From assembly GCF_046484155.1 (NCBI RefSeq), contig NZ_JAWOBT010000104.1:1-64000 (forward strand): a stretch of DNA of 64,000 nucleotides, given 5' to 3'. The first letter of the stretch is position 1, and each line of letters opens with the position of its first letter. The DNA comes from Alkalibacterium sp046484155 (lineage in GTDB: Bacteria; Bacillota; Bacilli; Lactobacillales; Carnobacteriaceae_A). Both the position numbers and the translations under genes were made by a program. A model generated the notes under the pieces. It ran no database searches, was not told the origin of the DNA, and worked only from the letters and a program-made list of their open reading frames with translations. Below are positions 23,704 to 33,127 of this stretch, piece after piece.

Positions 23704-23892
23704 TTAAACGCGTTCAACTTTACCTGATTTTAAAGCGCGAGCTGAAACCCAAACTTTTTTAGGTTTACCATCAACCATAATACGAACTTTTTGTAAATTC
23801 GCACTGAAGGTACGTTTAGATTTGTTATTAGCGTGAGAGACATTATTTCCGCTTCTAGCTTTACGTCCAGTTACAAAACATTCTTTAGCCAT
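23704..23892 (-). CDS. rpmB: 50S ribosomal protein L28
   Basis: This 62-residue basic protein begins MAKECFVTGRKARSGNNVSHANNK and ends ARALKSGKVERV, typical of L28. The Cys at position 5 is a lone cysteine, so this is the form without the zinc-binding CxxC pairs. GAAGGAGGAG is 6 bases upstream on the minus strand. It is monocistronic and divergent from asp23, with its own promoter. Confidence 0.96.
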   Translation of the reverse strand: MAKECFVTGRKARSGNNVSHANNKSKRTFSANLQKVRIMVDGKPKKVWVSARALKSGKVERV

Positions 23893-23948
23893 TTTTTCTC
23901 CTCCTTCGTGCTTAGCTTTAACTAATAAAAGCTAACTCATACTTATCT

Positions 23949-23977
23949 AAAATAGCATAATTAAGAGAATGAAGCAA
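23949..23977 (-). promoter_or_regulatory. putative rpmB promoter
   Basis: On the minus strand TTGCTT (23972-23977) and TATTTT (23949-23954) are spaced exactly 17 bases, about 55 bases before the rpmB start. Confidence 0.55.
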
Positions 23978-24195
23978 GTATTTTTTAAAAAAGAATCAAG
24001 TGTTTTACCTTTACAGAAGATGAAATTGAAAGATGAAATCGGTATCTTTCAACACTATACAATAAAACTCTCTATAAAAGTATCCTGTTACAGTGTATAC
24101 TGTATGAAGTGTAATGAAAATCAACCCTTTTAGTTCCAGATATTAATGAGTATGATGATAAGATGTGACACTGTCTTTTTTTATTGTGCATAATA

Positions 24196-24204
24196 TGCTA
24201 AAAT
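24196..24204 (+). promoter_or_regulatory. putative extended -10 promoter of asp23-fakA
   Basis: TGCTAAAAT is an extended -10; the -35 region is only a T run (24176-24181). It lies about 65 bases before the asp23 start. Confidence 0.4.
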
Positions 24205-24269
24205 ATGTTTGAATATCAAAGGGAAAAATGACAGATAATTATTTCTACCAATTGAGAGGAGATTGAGGT

Positions 24270-24635
24270 ATGAGCATACAAATGAATACAGATTATGGAA
24301 ATATAGAAATGTCGAGTGATGTGATTTCTACAGTAGTCGGTGGCGCTGCAACTGCAATATTCGGCATAGTTGGAATGGCCAGTCGTAATCAAGTACGCGA
24401 CGGTATCAATGAAATATTAAATAGAGATAACTACTCTAAGGGTGTCATTGTAAGACAAGAAGACAAAGATATAGCTGTAGATGTGTATATTATTGTAAGC
24501 TACGGGACAAAGATTACTGAAGTATCTAAAAATGTACAAGAAAGAGTTAGATACCAGCTTGAACACGACTTAGGGATAAAAGCAAGTTCAGTAAATGTGT
24601 TTGTCCAGGGCGTCAGAGTTCAAAACGATTTGTAA
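24270..24635 (+). CDS. Asp23/Gls24 family envelope stress protein (YloU-like)
   Basis: This 121-residue protein contains the Asp23/Gls24 domain: GNIEMSSDVISTVVGGAATAIFGI at the start and a strand-helix pattern VDVYIIVSYGTKITEVSKNVQERV. The short YloU form sits beside the DAK2 kinase gene in most Firmicutes, as here. It is cytoplasmic, with no signal or membrane segment. The role is not known in detail; related proteins act at the membrane under alkaline or envelope stress. GAGAGGAGATTGAGG precedes the ATG. Confidence 0.92.
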   Translation: MSIQMNTDYGNIEMSSDVISTVVGGAATAIFGIVGMASRNQVRDGINEILNRDNYSKGVIVRQEDKDIAVDVYIIVSYGTKITEVSKNVQERVRYQLEHDLGIKASSVNVFVQGVRVQNDL

Positions 24636-24680
24636 GCCAAAGTCACGTATTTTTAAGTGACAAAGGAGGATAACGGAAAA

Positions 24681-26333
24681 GTGGATGTAAATAGTTTAAA
24701 AGCGAAAAAGTTTAGAGAAATGGTGACTGTGGGCAGACAGCGTCTGGAAGAACATGCAGATTATGTTAACTCGTTGAATGTCTTTCCTGTTCCAGATGGA
24801 GACACAGGAACAAATATGAATCTTTCTTTCACTAGCGGTTCCAATGCAGTGAAAGAATCTTCCAGTGAAAAAATGGGAGAAATTACGCAAGCATTAGCCA
24901 AAGGATTACTTATGGGTGCGAGAGGAAACTCTGGCGTTATTTTGTCCCAATTGTTTAGAGGATTTGCAAAGGCATTAGAAGGAAAAGATGAAGTTAATGC
25001 AGCAGACCTCGCACAAGCCTTTCAGGGCGGTGTTGAAACGGCTTATAACGCAGTAATGAAGCCCGTTGAAGGAACAATTTTAACGGTGGCTAGACAATCA
25101 GCTAAAGCCGGTCTGAAAAAAGCAGAAGAAACTGATGATATCATAGAATTAATGGAAACAGTTTTAAAAGCTGCCAAACGTTCACTTAAGAAAACGCCTG
25201 ACTTGTTACCTATTTTAAAAGAAGTGGGTGTCGTTGACAGTGGTGGTCAAGGCCTAGTCTATATCTATGAAGGGTTTTTATCATCGTTGACAGGCGAAGC
25301 GCCTGTTGAGGAAGGAAATAATAACTTGGAAGAAATGGTTCGAGCTGAACATCACAGAAGTGGGGTTCATGAACACGTGAACACTCAGGATATTACTTAT
25401 GGATACTGTACTGAAATCATGGTGCATATCGGAGAAGGCGAAACAGTTGAAAAAGAATTTGATTATGACGAGTTTCGTAATCATTTAAATGAGATGGGCG
25501 ATTCCTTACTTGTCGTTGCTGATGATGAAATCATTAAAGTTCATGTTCATACAGAACGACCAGGTGAAGTCATGAACTATGGTCAAAAATTTGGATCATT
25601 GATGAAAATCAAAGTTGATAACATGCGCGAACAGCATTCTGCATTGTCCGGAGATAAAGTTAAACAGGTAGAAGTGAAAGACTTCGCTGTTGTAGCTATT
25701 GCAGCCGGAGAAGGACTCAAGGAATTGTTTGAAAGTTTGGGTGTCGATTGCGTTCTGCAGGGTGGTCAAACGATGAATCCAAGCACTGAAGATATCGTGA
25801 AAGCGATGGAAAGTGTCCCGGCTAAACAATACATCATTTTACCGAACAATAAAAACATATTTATGGCTGCTGAGCAGGCAACGAAAGTCATCGATGCCGA
25901 AGCTGTTGTAGTACCAACACGAACGATCCAACAGGGCTTAACGGCAATGTTGGGTTATAACCCTTCTCAAGATATTGAGACAAATAGTGAAGCGATGACT
26001 GATGAAATAGAGTTAGTCAAGTCTGGTCAAGTGACCTTCGCGGTAAGAGATACTGAGTTAAATGGATTAACCATCAATAAGGATGATTATATGGGTATTA
26101 TAGATGGAGATATTAAAGTAACTGCTCCAGGACTCTTTGATACCGCCTTAGAGACGATTAAAGCCATGTTAGATGACGAAAGTGAGATTGTGACAGTGCT
26201 GATCGGTAAAGAGGGTTCTGAAGAAGAGGCGGATAAATTAGCTGAATTCATGGAAGAGAATTATCCTGATATCGAAATAGAGATACATCAAGGTGGACAA
26301 CCTGTATATCCTTATTTAATTTCAGTAGAATAA
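24681..26333 (+). CDS. fakA: fatty acid kinase catalytic subunit (DAK2 domain, YloV/FakA)
   Basis: This 550-residue protein phosphorylates FakB-bound fatty acids. The N-terminal DAK2 domain (about 1-200) shows NVFPVPDGDTGTNMNL and the GARGNSGVILSQLFRGF phosphate-binding segment. A middle domain and a DegV-like C-terminal domain (QGGQTMNPSTEDIV) follow. I chose GTG at 24681 because AAAGGAGG at 24662-24669 precedes it; the frame opens at 24657, upstream of that site. B. subtilis YloV is a similar length. The partner DegV protein is at 377-1249. Confidence 0.94.
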   Translation: MDVNSLKAKKFREMVTVGRQRLEEHADYVNSLNVFPVPDGDTGTNMNLSFTSGSNAVKESSSEKMGEITQALAKGLLMGARGNSGVILSQLFRGFAKALEGKDEVNAADLAQAFQGGVETAYNAVMKPVEGTILTVARQSAKAGLKKAEETDDIIELMETVLKAAKRSLKKTPDLLPILKEVGVVDSGGQGLVYIYEGFLSSLTGEAPVEEGNNNLEEMVRAEHHRSGVHEHVNTQDITYGYCTEIMVHIGEGETVEKEFDYDEFRNHLNEMGDSLLVVADDEIIKVHVHTERPGEVMNYGQKFGSLMKIKVDNMREQHSALSGDKVKQVEVKDFAVVAIAAGEGLKELFESLGVDCVLQGGQTMNPSTEDIVKAMESVPAKQYIILPNNKNIFMAAEQATKVIDAEAVVVPTRTIQQGLTAMLGYNPSQDIETNSEAMTDEIELVKSGQVTFAVRDTELNGLTINKDDYMGIIDGDIKVTAPGLFDTALETIKAMLDDESEIVTVLIGKEGSEEEADKLAEFMEENYPDIEIEIHQGGQPVYPYLISVE

Positions 26334-26347
26334 AAGGAGAGGAATAG

Positions 26348-26392
26348 AGAAACGACTTATTATTCTGTTGTTTCTTTATTCTTCTTTATTTT
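26348..26392 (+). terminator. probable weak terminator after fakA
   Basis: AGAAACGAC (26348-26356) pairs with GTTGTTTCT (26367-26375, one G-U), followed by a T-rich but interrupted tail (TTATTCTTCTTTATTTT). It may only attenuate transcription into recG. Confidence 0.45.
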
Positions 26393-26412
26393 AAACAGAA
26401 AGGAGGGAGACT

Positions 26413-28452
26413 ATGACACTGTCTATTCTAGATTCAGTGGCCGTATTAAGTGGCGTTGGAGAGAAAAGAGTTGAGGCTCTAAATGAATTAGGAATTCATT
26501 CGATTATCGATTTATTGACCTACTATCCTTTTCGATTTGAAGATTTAACAGTAAAATCAATTGAAGATATTGAAGACAATGAAAAAGTTGTGCTTGAAGG
26601 CGTGGCGATCTCTGATGGTGTTGTTTCTCATTTCGGAAGAAAAAGAAATCGGTTAACGTTTCGGATGAACTGTGACCATGTCATCGTCTCCGTCACTTTT
26701 TTTAATCAACCCTATTTAAAAAAACAGGTCGAAGCAGGTAAAGAGATCAAAGTATTCGGGAAATGGGACGGCATTAGAAAACAATTAAATGGAATGAAGA
26801 TACTTTCAACTGATTTGGCGAATAATAGAGAAGCTATTTACCATTCTTCGAAGAAAATCAGACAATCAACGATATTAAAGTTAATTGATGCGGCTTGGAA
26901 GTTATACCATGAAGTCATACCGGAGGACTTGCCTCAGGTCATACTTGATAAACACCATTTAGTGTCGCGGAAAGATATGATATACCGCATGCATTTTCCA
27001 AATGATGGCATAGAATTAGAAGAAGCACGGCACTCTGTGATTTTTAGGGAATTTTTCATTTATCAATTAAAAATGGCTTGGATAAAAAAACAGACGAAAC
27101 TAGCCCAAAACGGTGCGACCATGAATTATGATGTGACGCAATTAAAGGTATTCTTTGATTCCCTGCCTTACGAGTTAACGCAAGCCCAGAAAAGAGTAGT
27201 GAACGAAGTATGTAAAGATTTGAAAATCCCCGGTCAAATGTTTAGACTCCTTCAAGGCGATGTGGGGAGCGGCAAAACGGTCGTGGCAGCTTCGGCTATT
27301 TTAGCGGCCAAAACAGCAGGCAGGCAGTCTGCATTAATGGCGCCGACTGAAATCTTAGCTACGCAACATAAACAGTCTTTAGATGAAATGTTTGAGAAAA
27401 CAGAGATAAAGGTAGCGTTGTTAACAGGATCAACCAAACGAAAAAAACGAGAAACCATATTGGAAGAATTGAAAACCGGAGAGCTGGATTGTATTATAGG
27501 CACACATGCGCTTATTCAAGATGATGTGGGGTTTCAGTCGCTGGGATTAGTCATTACGGATGAACAACATCGATTTGGAGTGAATCAGAGAAAGACGTTA
27601 AGAGAAAAAGGTTTAAACCCAGATGTTTTATTCATGACAGCAACCCCTATCCCTCGAACGCTCTCCATTACAGCGTATGGAGAAATGGACGTTTCGATCA
27701 TTGACGAAATGCCATCGGGGCGAAAACCTATATCAACGTACTGGATCAGGCCTAAACATTTCGACCGAATGACAAGCTTTTTGAAAAAAGAATTAGCCAA
27801 AGGGAACCAAGTGTATATAATAAGTCCATTGATCGAAGAATCAGAGACGTTGGATCTGGAAAATGTTACAGCACTTTACCACACATACAAAGAAATTTTG
27901 GGTGATGGATATACCGTGGGGCTTCTCCACGGTAAAATGAACCCATCTGAAAAAGAGACAACTATGGGAGCGTTCCAGAGAAACGACATTCAAGTCCTGG
28001 TCTCGACGACAGTTATTGAAGTCGGTGTGAATGTGCCTAATGCGACATTAATGATTATTCACGATGCGGATCGTTTTGGTTTAGCACAGCTCCATCAATT
28101 GAGGGGAAGAGTCGGTCGAGGAGATCAGGAATCTTATTGCATCCTTATTGCAGACCCCAAAGGCGAAAAAGGCGCAGAGCGTATGCAGATTATTACGGAA
28201 ACGTCAGACGGATTTGTTTTGAGTCAAAGAGATCTGGAAATGCGTGGACCGGGAGATATTTTCGGAAAAAAACAGTCAGGACTTCCAGAATTTAAAATAG
28301 CTGATATAGTCGAAGATTTTGATATATTGGAAGAAGCTAGATCAGTGGCACAAAATTTAATTCAATCCAGAGAATTTTATATGCAAGAAGAGTACGAAGT
28401 TTTAAGAGAAAGTTTAGGCATTCATGCAAATAGTGAAATGATTTTAGATTAG
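26413..28452 (+). CDS. recG: ATP-dependent DNA helicase RecG
   Basis: This 679-residue branch-migration helicase remodels stalled forks and recombination intermediates. An N-terminal wedge domain precedes Walker A GDVGSGKTVVAA (near residue 280), the DEQH box ITDEQHRFG, TATPIPRTL, and QLRGRVGRGDQESYC (motif VI), with the C-terminal TRG region GDIFGKKQSGLPEF. AAGGAGGGAG precedes the ATG. All motifs are complete. It is followed closely by plsX, a widespread pairing. Confidence 0.97.
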   Translation: MTLSILDSVAVLSGVGEKRVEALNELGIHSIIDLLTYYPFRFEDLTVKSIEDIEDNEKVVLEGVAISDGVVSHFGRKRNRLTFRMNCDHVIVSVTFFNQPYLKKQVEAGKEIKVFGKWDGIRKQLNGMKILSTDLANNREAIYHSSKKIRQSTILKLIDAAWKLYHEVIPEDLPQVILDKHHLVSRKDMIYRMHFPNDGIELEEARHSVIFREFFIYQLKMAWIKKQTKLAQNGATMNYDVTQLKVFFDSLPYELTQAQKRVVNEVCKDLKIPGQMFRLLQGDVGSGKTVVAASAILAAKTAGRQSALMAPTEILATQHKQSLDEMFEKTEIKVALLTGSTKRKKRETILEELKTGELDCIIGTHALIQDDVGFQSLGLVITDEQHRFGVNQRKTLREKGLNPDVLFMTATPIPRTLSITAYGEMDVSIIDEMPSGRKPISTYWIRPKHFDRMTSFLKKELAKGNQVYIISPLIEESETLDLENVTALYHTYKEILGDGYTVGLLHGKMNPSEKETTMGAFQRNDIQVLVSTTVIEVGVNVPNATLMIIHDADRFGLAQLHQLRGRVGRGDQESYCILIADPKGEKGAERMQIITETSDGFVLSQRDLEMRGPGDIFGKKQSGLPEFKIADIVEDFDILEEARSVAQNLIQSREFYMQEEYEVLRESLGIHANSEMILD

Positions 28453-28476
28453 TTTAGATATAGAGGAGGACAAAAA

Positions 28477-29478
28477 ATGAGAATAGCCGTAGATGCTATG
28501 GGCGGGGATAATGCTCCAGGAGAAATCGTTAAGGGATGTGTCAAAGCGGCCCGAGAATTTAGTGATGTCACACTGGTATTATATGGTAAAGAAGACCTCA
28601 TTCGTCAAGAACTGGATGAAAGTTTACCAAATATCGAAATTGTGCATACTGATGAAAAAATACTAAGCGAAGATGATCCTGTTCAATCAGTAAGAAGAAA
28701 AAAAGAAGCATCAATGGTCAAAGCTGCCTTTTCAGTGAAGAATGGTGAAAACCATGCATTATTCTCTGCCGGAAATACAGGGGCTTTGTTGGCGGCGGGG
28801 ACATTATTGATAGGAAGAATGAAAGGTGTCGATCGACCAGGTTTGCTCGCAACCCTTCCGTCTCTTTCCGGCAAGAGCTCATTGTTCCACGTTATAGATG
28901 TTGGAGCTAATGCCGATTCTAGACCACTTAATATTAGCCAGTATGCAACTTTGGGTTCGCAGTATGCTAAACATGTTCATGAAATCGAGTCCCCAAGAGT
29001 AGGCTTATTAAATAATGGTACGGAAGAAAATAAGGGAAATATGCTTGCAAAAGATGCGTATCAGCTACTTAAAGAGAACAAGGCAATCAATTTCATTGGT
29101 AATGTTGAAGCGAGAGAGCTGTTGAATGGAGTCGCAGACGTCGTAGTGACAGATGGCTTTACAGGAAATGCAGTCTTGAAAACGATCGAAGGGACAGCCA
29201 TGTCAATGATGACCGTTTTGAAGGACTCTATTTATAACAATGGGTTAAAAGCAAAGGTCGGAGGGCTGTTGCTCAAAGATAGCTTGAGAAACATGAAAGA
29301 TTTATTGGATTATTCTAAGTATGGTGGAGCTGTATTATTTGGATTAAAAGCACCTGTTATAAAAACGCATGGATCTGCCACTGAAGAACCCGTTTATCAT
29401 ACTATTCGTCAAATTAGAGAGATGTTAAAATCACAATTACTTGAAGACTTGATCGAATATTTTGAAAAAAATGATTGA
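28477..29478 (+). CDS. plsX: phosphate acyltransferase PlsX
   Basis: This 333-residue enzyme makes acyl-phosphate from acyl-ACP, the first step of the PlsX/PlsY route to phosphatidic acid. It begins MRIAVDAMGGDNAPGEIVKG and contains the family segments SAGNTGALLAAGTLLIGR and VVTDGFTGNAVLKTIEG. Length is standard. Acyl-phosphate is also the FakA product, so it ties to fakA. AGAGGAGG precedes the start. acpP lies 175 bases downstream with a possible promoter of its own. Confidence 0.96.
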   Translation: MRIAVDAMGGDNAPGEIVKGCVKAAREFSDVTLVLYGKEDLIRQELDESLPNIEIVHTDEKILSEDDPVQSVRRKKEASMVKAAFSVKNGENHALFSAGNTGALLAAGTLLIGRMKGVDRPGLLATLPSLSGKSSLFHVIDVGANADSRPLNISQYATLGSQYAKHVHEIESPRVGLLNNGTEENKGNMLAKDAYQLLKENKAINFIGNVEARELLNGVADVVVTDGFTGNAVLKTIEGTAMSMMTVLKDSIYNNGLKAKVGGLLLKDSLRNMKDLLDYSKYGGAVLFGLKAPVIKTHGSATEEPVYHTIRQIREMLKSQLLEDLIEYFEKND

Positions 29479-29577
29479 AAAAAGCATATATATAACAAAG
29501 AGTTAACGATTAAAACAAGAATTTTCCTGGAAAAGATGGAAATTACAAAAAGAATACGATACAATAACAGTTGTGAA

Positions 29578-29608
29578 TTGAATGATAATTTGGTAACAGT
29601 ACTATTAT
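29578..29608 (+). promoter_or_regulatory. putative acpP promoter
   Basis: TTGAAT (29578-29583) and TATTAT (29603-29608) are 19 bases apart, a long spacer, about 45 bases before acpP. Confidence 0.35.
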
Positions 29609-29652
29609 AAAAACATAACAAATAACTATTACTTTAAAAGGAGTGAATAAAA

Positions 29653-29892
29653 ATGACAGAACAAGAAGTTTTTGACAAGGTTCAAGCAATTATAGTCGAA
29701 AGATTGGGTGTCGACGAAGATAAGATCACAAGAGATACGTCTTTTAAAGATGATCTTGGAGCAGACTCATTAGATGTTGTTGAACTCGTTATGGAAATGG
29801 AAGATACATTTGGGAGAGAAATTTCTGATGAAGATGCTGAACAAATTACAACAGTTGGAAAAGCAGTGGATTACATATATTCGAATTCATAA
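29653..29892 (+). CDS. acpP: acyl carrier protein
   Basis: This 79-residue acidic protein carries the phosphopantetheine site DLGADSLDVVELVMEME with the modified Ser in DSL. It delivers acyl chains to PlsX and to fatty acid synthesis. AAAAGGAGTG precedes the ATG. It follows plsX, but no fabD or fabG lies nearby. The recG-plsX-acpP grouping suggests that lipid acylation rather than the FAS II operon sets the context. Confidence 0.96.
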   Translation: MTEQEVFDKVQAIIVERLGVDEDKITRDTSFKDDLGADSLDVVELVMEMEDTFGREISDEDAEQITTVGKAVDYIYSNS

Positions 29893-29993
29893 AATGATAG
29901 TTGAAGAAATGTAATTATTATAATATAATTAAAAACAGATGATAATTAAATGCTTGAAAATTTAACCGATTGTTATAAAACTAAAAAAAAGCA

Positions 29994-30022
29994 TTGATTT
30001 AATAAGAATTACGGTGTATAAT
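29994..30022 (+). promoter_or_regulatory. promoter of the opp operon
   Basis: TTGATT (29994-29999) and a perfect TATAAT (30017-30022) are separated by 17 bases. The oppD start follows 109 bases later; that AT-rich leader has no clear terminator. Confidence 0.75.
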
Positions 30023-30130
30023 TCTGTTTATATTATTAAGCTTTTGATTAGAAATGAATGAAAGTTTAATAATCTTCTTTAGAAAATTCAAGAATTATTT
30101 TTAAGGAAGGATAGCATAGGAGGTAAAGTA

Positions 30131-31135
30131 GTGGCCGTCGAACGTAGTTTATTAGAGGTTAACAACTTAGAAACTGGGTTTCGTTTTGGTGATGTATATC
30201 ATAACGCAGTAGACGATGTTTCGTTAACATTAGAAAACAATGAAATTTTAGCTATTGTTGGTGAATCCGGATGTGGGAAATCTACTCTGGCTACATCTAT
30301 TATGGGATTACATGATCCAAAGAATACCCAAATCAAAGGCGAAGTAATTTATAAAGATTTAAATTTACTCGATTTGAATGAAAAGTTGTATAACCGTATT
30401 AGAGGAAATGATATTGGAATGATTTTCCAAGATCCGTTGGGGTCATTAAATCCATTAATGACAATTTTTAATCAGATTTCCGAATCATTAGAATATCATT
30501 CTGATTTAAATGATCAGCAAAGAAAAGACCGAGTTTTAGAATTACTTAATCAAGTAGGAATTCCTAGACCTGAATACATCATGAAAAACTACCCACATGA
30601 ATTGTCAGGTGGGATGAGACAAAGAGTCGTTATCGCAATAGCTTTAGCAAACAAACCCCCTGTTATCATTGCTGATGAACCAACAACAGCTTTAGATGTT
30701 ACAATTCAAGCTCAAATATTGGACTTGATGGTGGATATTCAAGATGAAACAGGATCTGGAATTATTTTAATCACACACGACTTGGGTGTTGTTGCTGAAA
30801 CAGCAGATAGGGTAGCTGTTATGTACGCTGGACAAATTGTTGAAGAAGCACCCGTAGAAGAATTGTTTGCCAATCCGAAACATCCTTATACGCGTTCACT
30901 GTTGAATTCTATTCCACATGAACTTGCTGACGATGATGATGAACTTCATGTTATTCACGGGACTGTTCCATCATTACAAAATTTACCAAGAAAAGGGTGC
31001 CGTTTTGCTCCGCGTATTCCGTGGATTCCAGAAGAAGCGCATGAAGAAAATCCAGTTTTACATGAAATTAGTCCTAACCACAAAGTGAGATGTACATGCT
31101 GGAAACACTTCCACTTTGAAGGGGAGGAAAAATAG
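30131..31135 (+). CDS. oppD: oligopeptide ABC transporter ATP-binding protein OppD
   Basis: This 334-residue ATPase powers peptide import. Walker A GESGCGKST, the signature LSGGMRQRV and Walker B IIADEPTTALD are complete, and the C-terminal oligopeptide-transporter extension contains the cysteines expected of OppD/DppD-type proteins (GCRFAPR, CTCW). The start is GTG at 30131 behind TAGGAGGTAAAG. It is the first gene of oppDFBCA, the same order as in Lactococcus lactis. Confidence 0.95.
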   Translation: MAVERSLLEVNNLETGFRFGDVYHNAVDDVSLTLENNEILAIVGESGCGKSTLATSIMGLHDPKNTQIKGEVIYKDLNLLDLNEKLYNRIRGNDIGMIFQDPLGSLNPLMTIFNQISESLEYHSDLNDQQRKDRVLELLNQVGIPRPEYIMKNYPHELSGGMRQRVVIAIALANKPPVIIADEPTTALDVTIQAQILDLMVDIQDETGSGIILITHDLGVVAETADRVAVMYAGQIVEEAPVEELFANPKHPYTRSLLNSIPHELADDDDELHVIHGTVPSLQNLPRKGCRFAPRIPWIPEEAHEENPVLHEISPNHKVRCTCWKHFHFEGEEK

Positions 31136-31136
31136 A

Positions 31137-32129
31137 ATGGCTTTCTTAGAAGTTAAAGATTTAAAAGTTCATTACCCGATTCGTGGAGGAGTCTTAAATA
31201 CGATTCAAGATTATGTTAGAGCCGTTGATGGTATTAATATGTCAATCGAAAGCGGTAAAACATATGGTTTAGTTGGCGAATCCGGATCTGGTAAGACAAC
31301 AATTGGTAAAACCATTATTGGATTAGAAAAAGCAACATCTGGGGAAATAATGTATGAAGGTAAAAAGGTTACTAATAAAGCTCGAAGCAGAAAAGAGAAA
31401 TACGCTAATTACAATAAAGACGTTCAAATGATTTTCCAGGATGCAACATCGTCCATGAACCCTAAAAAGCGTATCCTTGATGTTATGGCTGAACCAATGC
31501 ATAATTATTTTAATTACACACCCCAAGAAATCAAAAAGAGAGTAGCAGACTTACTTGAAATCGTTGGTATGAATGCTGAAGCTATGTATAAATACCCACA
31601 TGAATTTTCTGGGGGACAAAGACAAAGAATCGGCGTTGCTCGGGCAGTAGCAAGTGATCCTAAATTGATCATTGCTGACGAACCAACATCTGCACTTGAT
31701 TTATCTGTTCAAGCTCAAGTGCTTAACTTTATGAGACGTATTCAAAAAGAATATGGGTTAAGCTATCTCTTTATTTCTCATGATCTGGGTGTTGTACAAC
31801 ATATGTCAGATGACATAGCTATCATGCATAGAGGCCGATTCGTGGAACAAGGTTCTAAAGAAGCTATCTACAATAATCCGCAGCATATTTATACTAAACG
31901 TCTATTATCTGCAATTCCAGATATGGATCCAACAACTCGTAAAGCGCACAAAGTTGAAAGACAACGTGTCGAAGCATCATATGATGCACAAGAAGCCGAG
32001 TATTACGATCCAAAAGGACGTGTCTATGATCTTCAAAAATTTGAGGATAATCATTATGTAGCATTGAAACCGGAAGAACCAAATGCGTCTTTAAAAAATG
32101 AAAATCTTAAAACAGGAGGGGAAAGTTAA
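31137..32129 (+). CDS. oppF: oligopeptide ABC transporter ATP-binding protein OppF
   Basis: This 330-residue second ATPase of the importer has Walker A GESGSGKTT, signature FSGGQRQRI and Walker B IIADEPTSALD. I chose ATG at 31137 (MAFLEVKDLKVHYPIRGG) behind GGGGAGG, rather than an upstream in-frame TTG at 31116 that would put the ribosome binding site inside the gene. It starts one base after the oppD stop codon, implying coupled translation, and ends 2 bases before oppB. Confidence 0.95.
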   Translation: MAFLEVKDLKVHYPIRGGVLNTIQDYVRAVDGINMSIESGKTYGLVGESGSGKTTIGKTIIGLEKATSGEIMYEGKKVTNKARSRKEKYANYNKDVQMIFQDATSSMNPKKRILDVMAEPMHNYFNYTPQEIKKRVADLLEIVGMNAEAMYKYPHEFSGGQRQRIGVARAVASDPKLIIADEPTSALDLSVQAQVLNFMRRIQKEYGLSYLFISHDLGVVQHMSDDIAIMHRGRFVEQGSKEAIYNNPQHIYTKRLLSAIPDMDPTTRKAHKVERQRVEASYDAQEAEYYDPKGRVYDLQKFEDNHYVALKPEEPNASLKNENLKTGGES

Positions 32130-32131
32130 AC

Positions 32132-33091
32132 ATGTGGAAAACAATTATCAGACGTTTACTTCTAATGATCCCTCAAATCCTTATCTTAAGTATTTTAATT
32201 TTTATCATTGCTGACTTTATGCCGGGGGATCCGTTTACTGGGTTAATCGATCCCAACTTAGACCCTGCACAAATCGAAGCGATGAGAGAATCTTATGGAC
32301 TGAATGATCCGCTCCCGGTTAAATATGTTAGATGGATGACAAATGCTTTCCAAGGTGATTTTGGACGCAGTTTCAATTATCAGCAACCTGTAACAGCAGT
32401 TATTGCTGGGCGATTAGGTAATACTGTAAGGTTATCATTGCTTTCAGTGATATTAACTTATGCGGTTGGATTACCCCTCGGCATTGTCGCCGGTCGTTAC
32501 AATGAATCTGTTGTAGATAAAACGATCTTAGTTTATAACTTTGTCAGTTTTGCTGTTCCGATTTTTGTATTAGCTTTACTTATGGTATGGATCTTCGGTT
32601 ACAACTTAAACTGGTTCCCGGCTCGAGGCAGCGTGGATATTGCTGCAACCACTCAGTGGGAAATATGGTGGAGTCAATTGTACCACTTATTACTTCCATC
32701 GATAACGATAGCGATACTAGGGACGACTTCAATCATTCAATTTTTAAGAAGTGAAATTATTGATGCGAAAGTTTCTGATTATGTCAAAACTGCCAGATCT
32801 AAAGGTGTGCCGATTCAAAAAGTGTATACAAAACACATTTTCAGAAATGCATCATTACCAATCGCTTCAGGATTTGGTTTTACAATCGTTAGTCTGTTTT
32901 CAGGATCTATTTTCATCGAGCAAATCTTTACTTACCGTGGGATGGGATATTTATTCCTCCAATCAATCAATACACGAGATTACAGCGTTATTTTTGTTCT
33001 TGTCTTATTCTATGGTTTCCTGGCTTTAATAGGAACATTATTATCAGACTTGATTCTTATGGCTGTTGATCCACGTATTCGTATTGATTAA
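32132..33091 (+). CDS. oppB: oligopeptide ABC transporter permease OppB
   Basis: This 319-residue membrane protein has about six helices. The first is at about residues 9-29 and is followed by the conserved extracytoplasmic stretch MPGDPF and the YGLNDPLPVKY segment of OppB-type permeases. The EAA loop is in ARSKGVPIQKVYTKHIFRNA. It pairs with OppC to form the channel. CAGGAGGGGAAAG precedes the start. Confidence 0.95.
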   Translation: MWKTIIRRLLLMIPQILILSILIFIIADFMPGDPFTGLIDPNLDPAQIEAMRESYGLNDPLPVKYVRWMTNAFQGDFGRSFNYQQPVTAVIAGRLGNTVRLSLLSVILTYAVGLPLGIVAGRYNESVVDKTILVYNFVSFAVPIFVLALLMVWIFGYNLNWFPARGSVDIAATTQWEIWWSQLYHLLLPSITIAILGTTSIIQFLRSEIIDAKVSDYVKTARSKGVPIQKVYTKHIFRNASLPIASGFGFTIVSLFSGSIFIEQIFTYRGMGYLFLQSINTRDYSVIFVLVLFYGFLALIGTLLSDLILMAVDPRIRID

Positions 33092-33127
33092 TCTAAAGAT
33101 TTTTATAGAAAGGAATGAGTAACTCTT

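Larger units (their letters stand above)
23893..24269. other. divergent intergenic region between rpmB and asp23
   Basis: No gene is visible in these 377 bases. Apart from the two promoters listed, it holds two dyads: TTGAAAGAT (24026-24034) with ATCTTTCAA (24044-24052), and TACAGT (24089-24094) with ACTGTA (24099-24104). Neither is followed by a T run. Confidence 0.5.

Noticed and set aside
24089..24104. TACAGT/ACTGTA dyad as a CopY or BlaI operator
   Set aside because: The spacing and half-sites do not fit TACANNTGTA, and no copper or beta-lactam gene is near.
32751..33029. 92-codon frame on + inside oppB
   Set aside because: It lies wholly inside a well-supported membrane protein gene in another frame and has no ribosome binding site of note.
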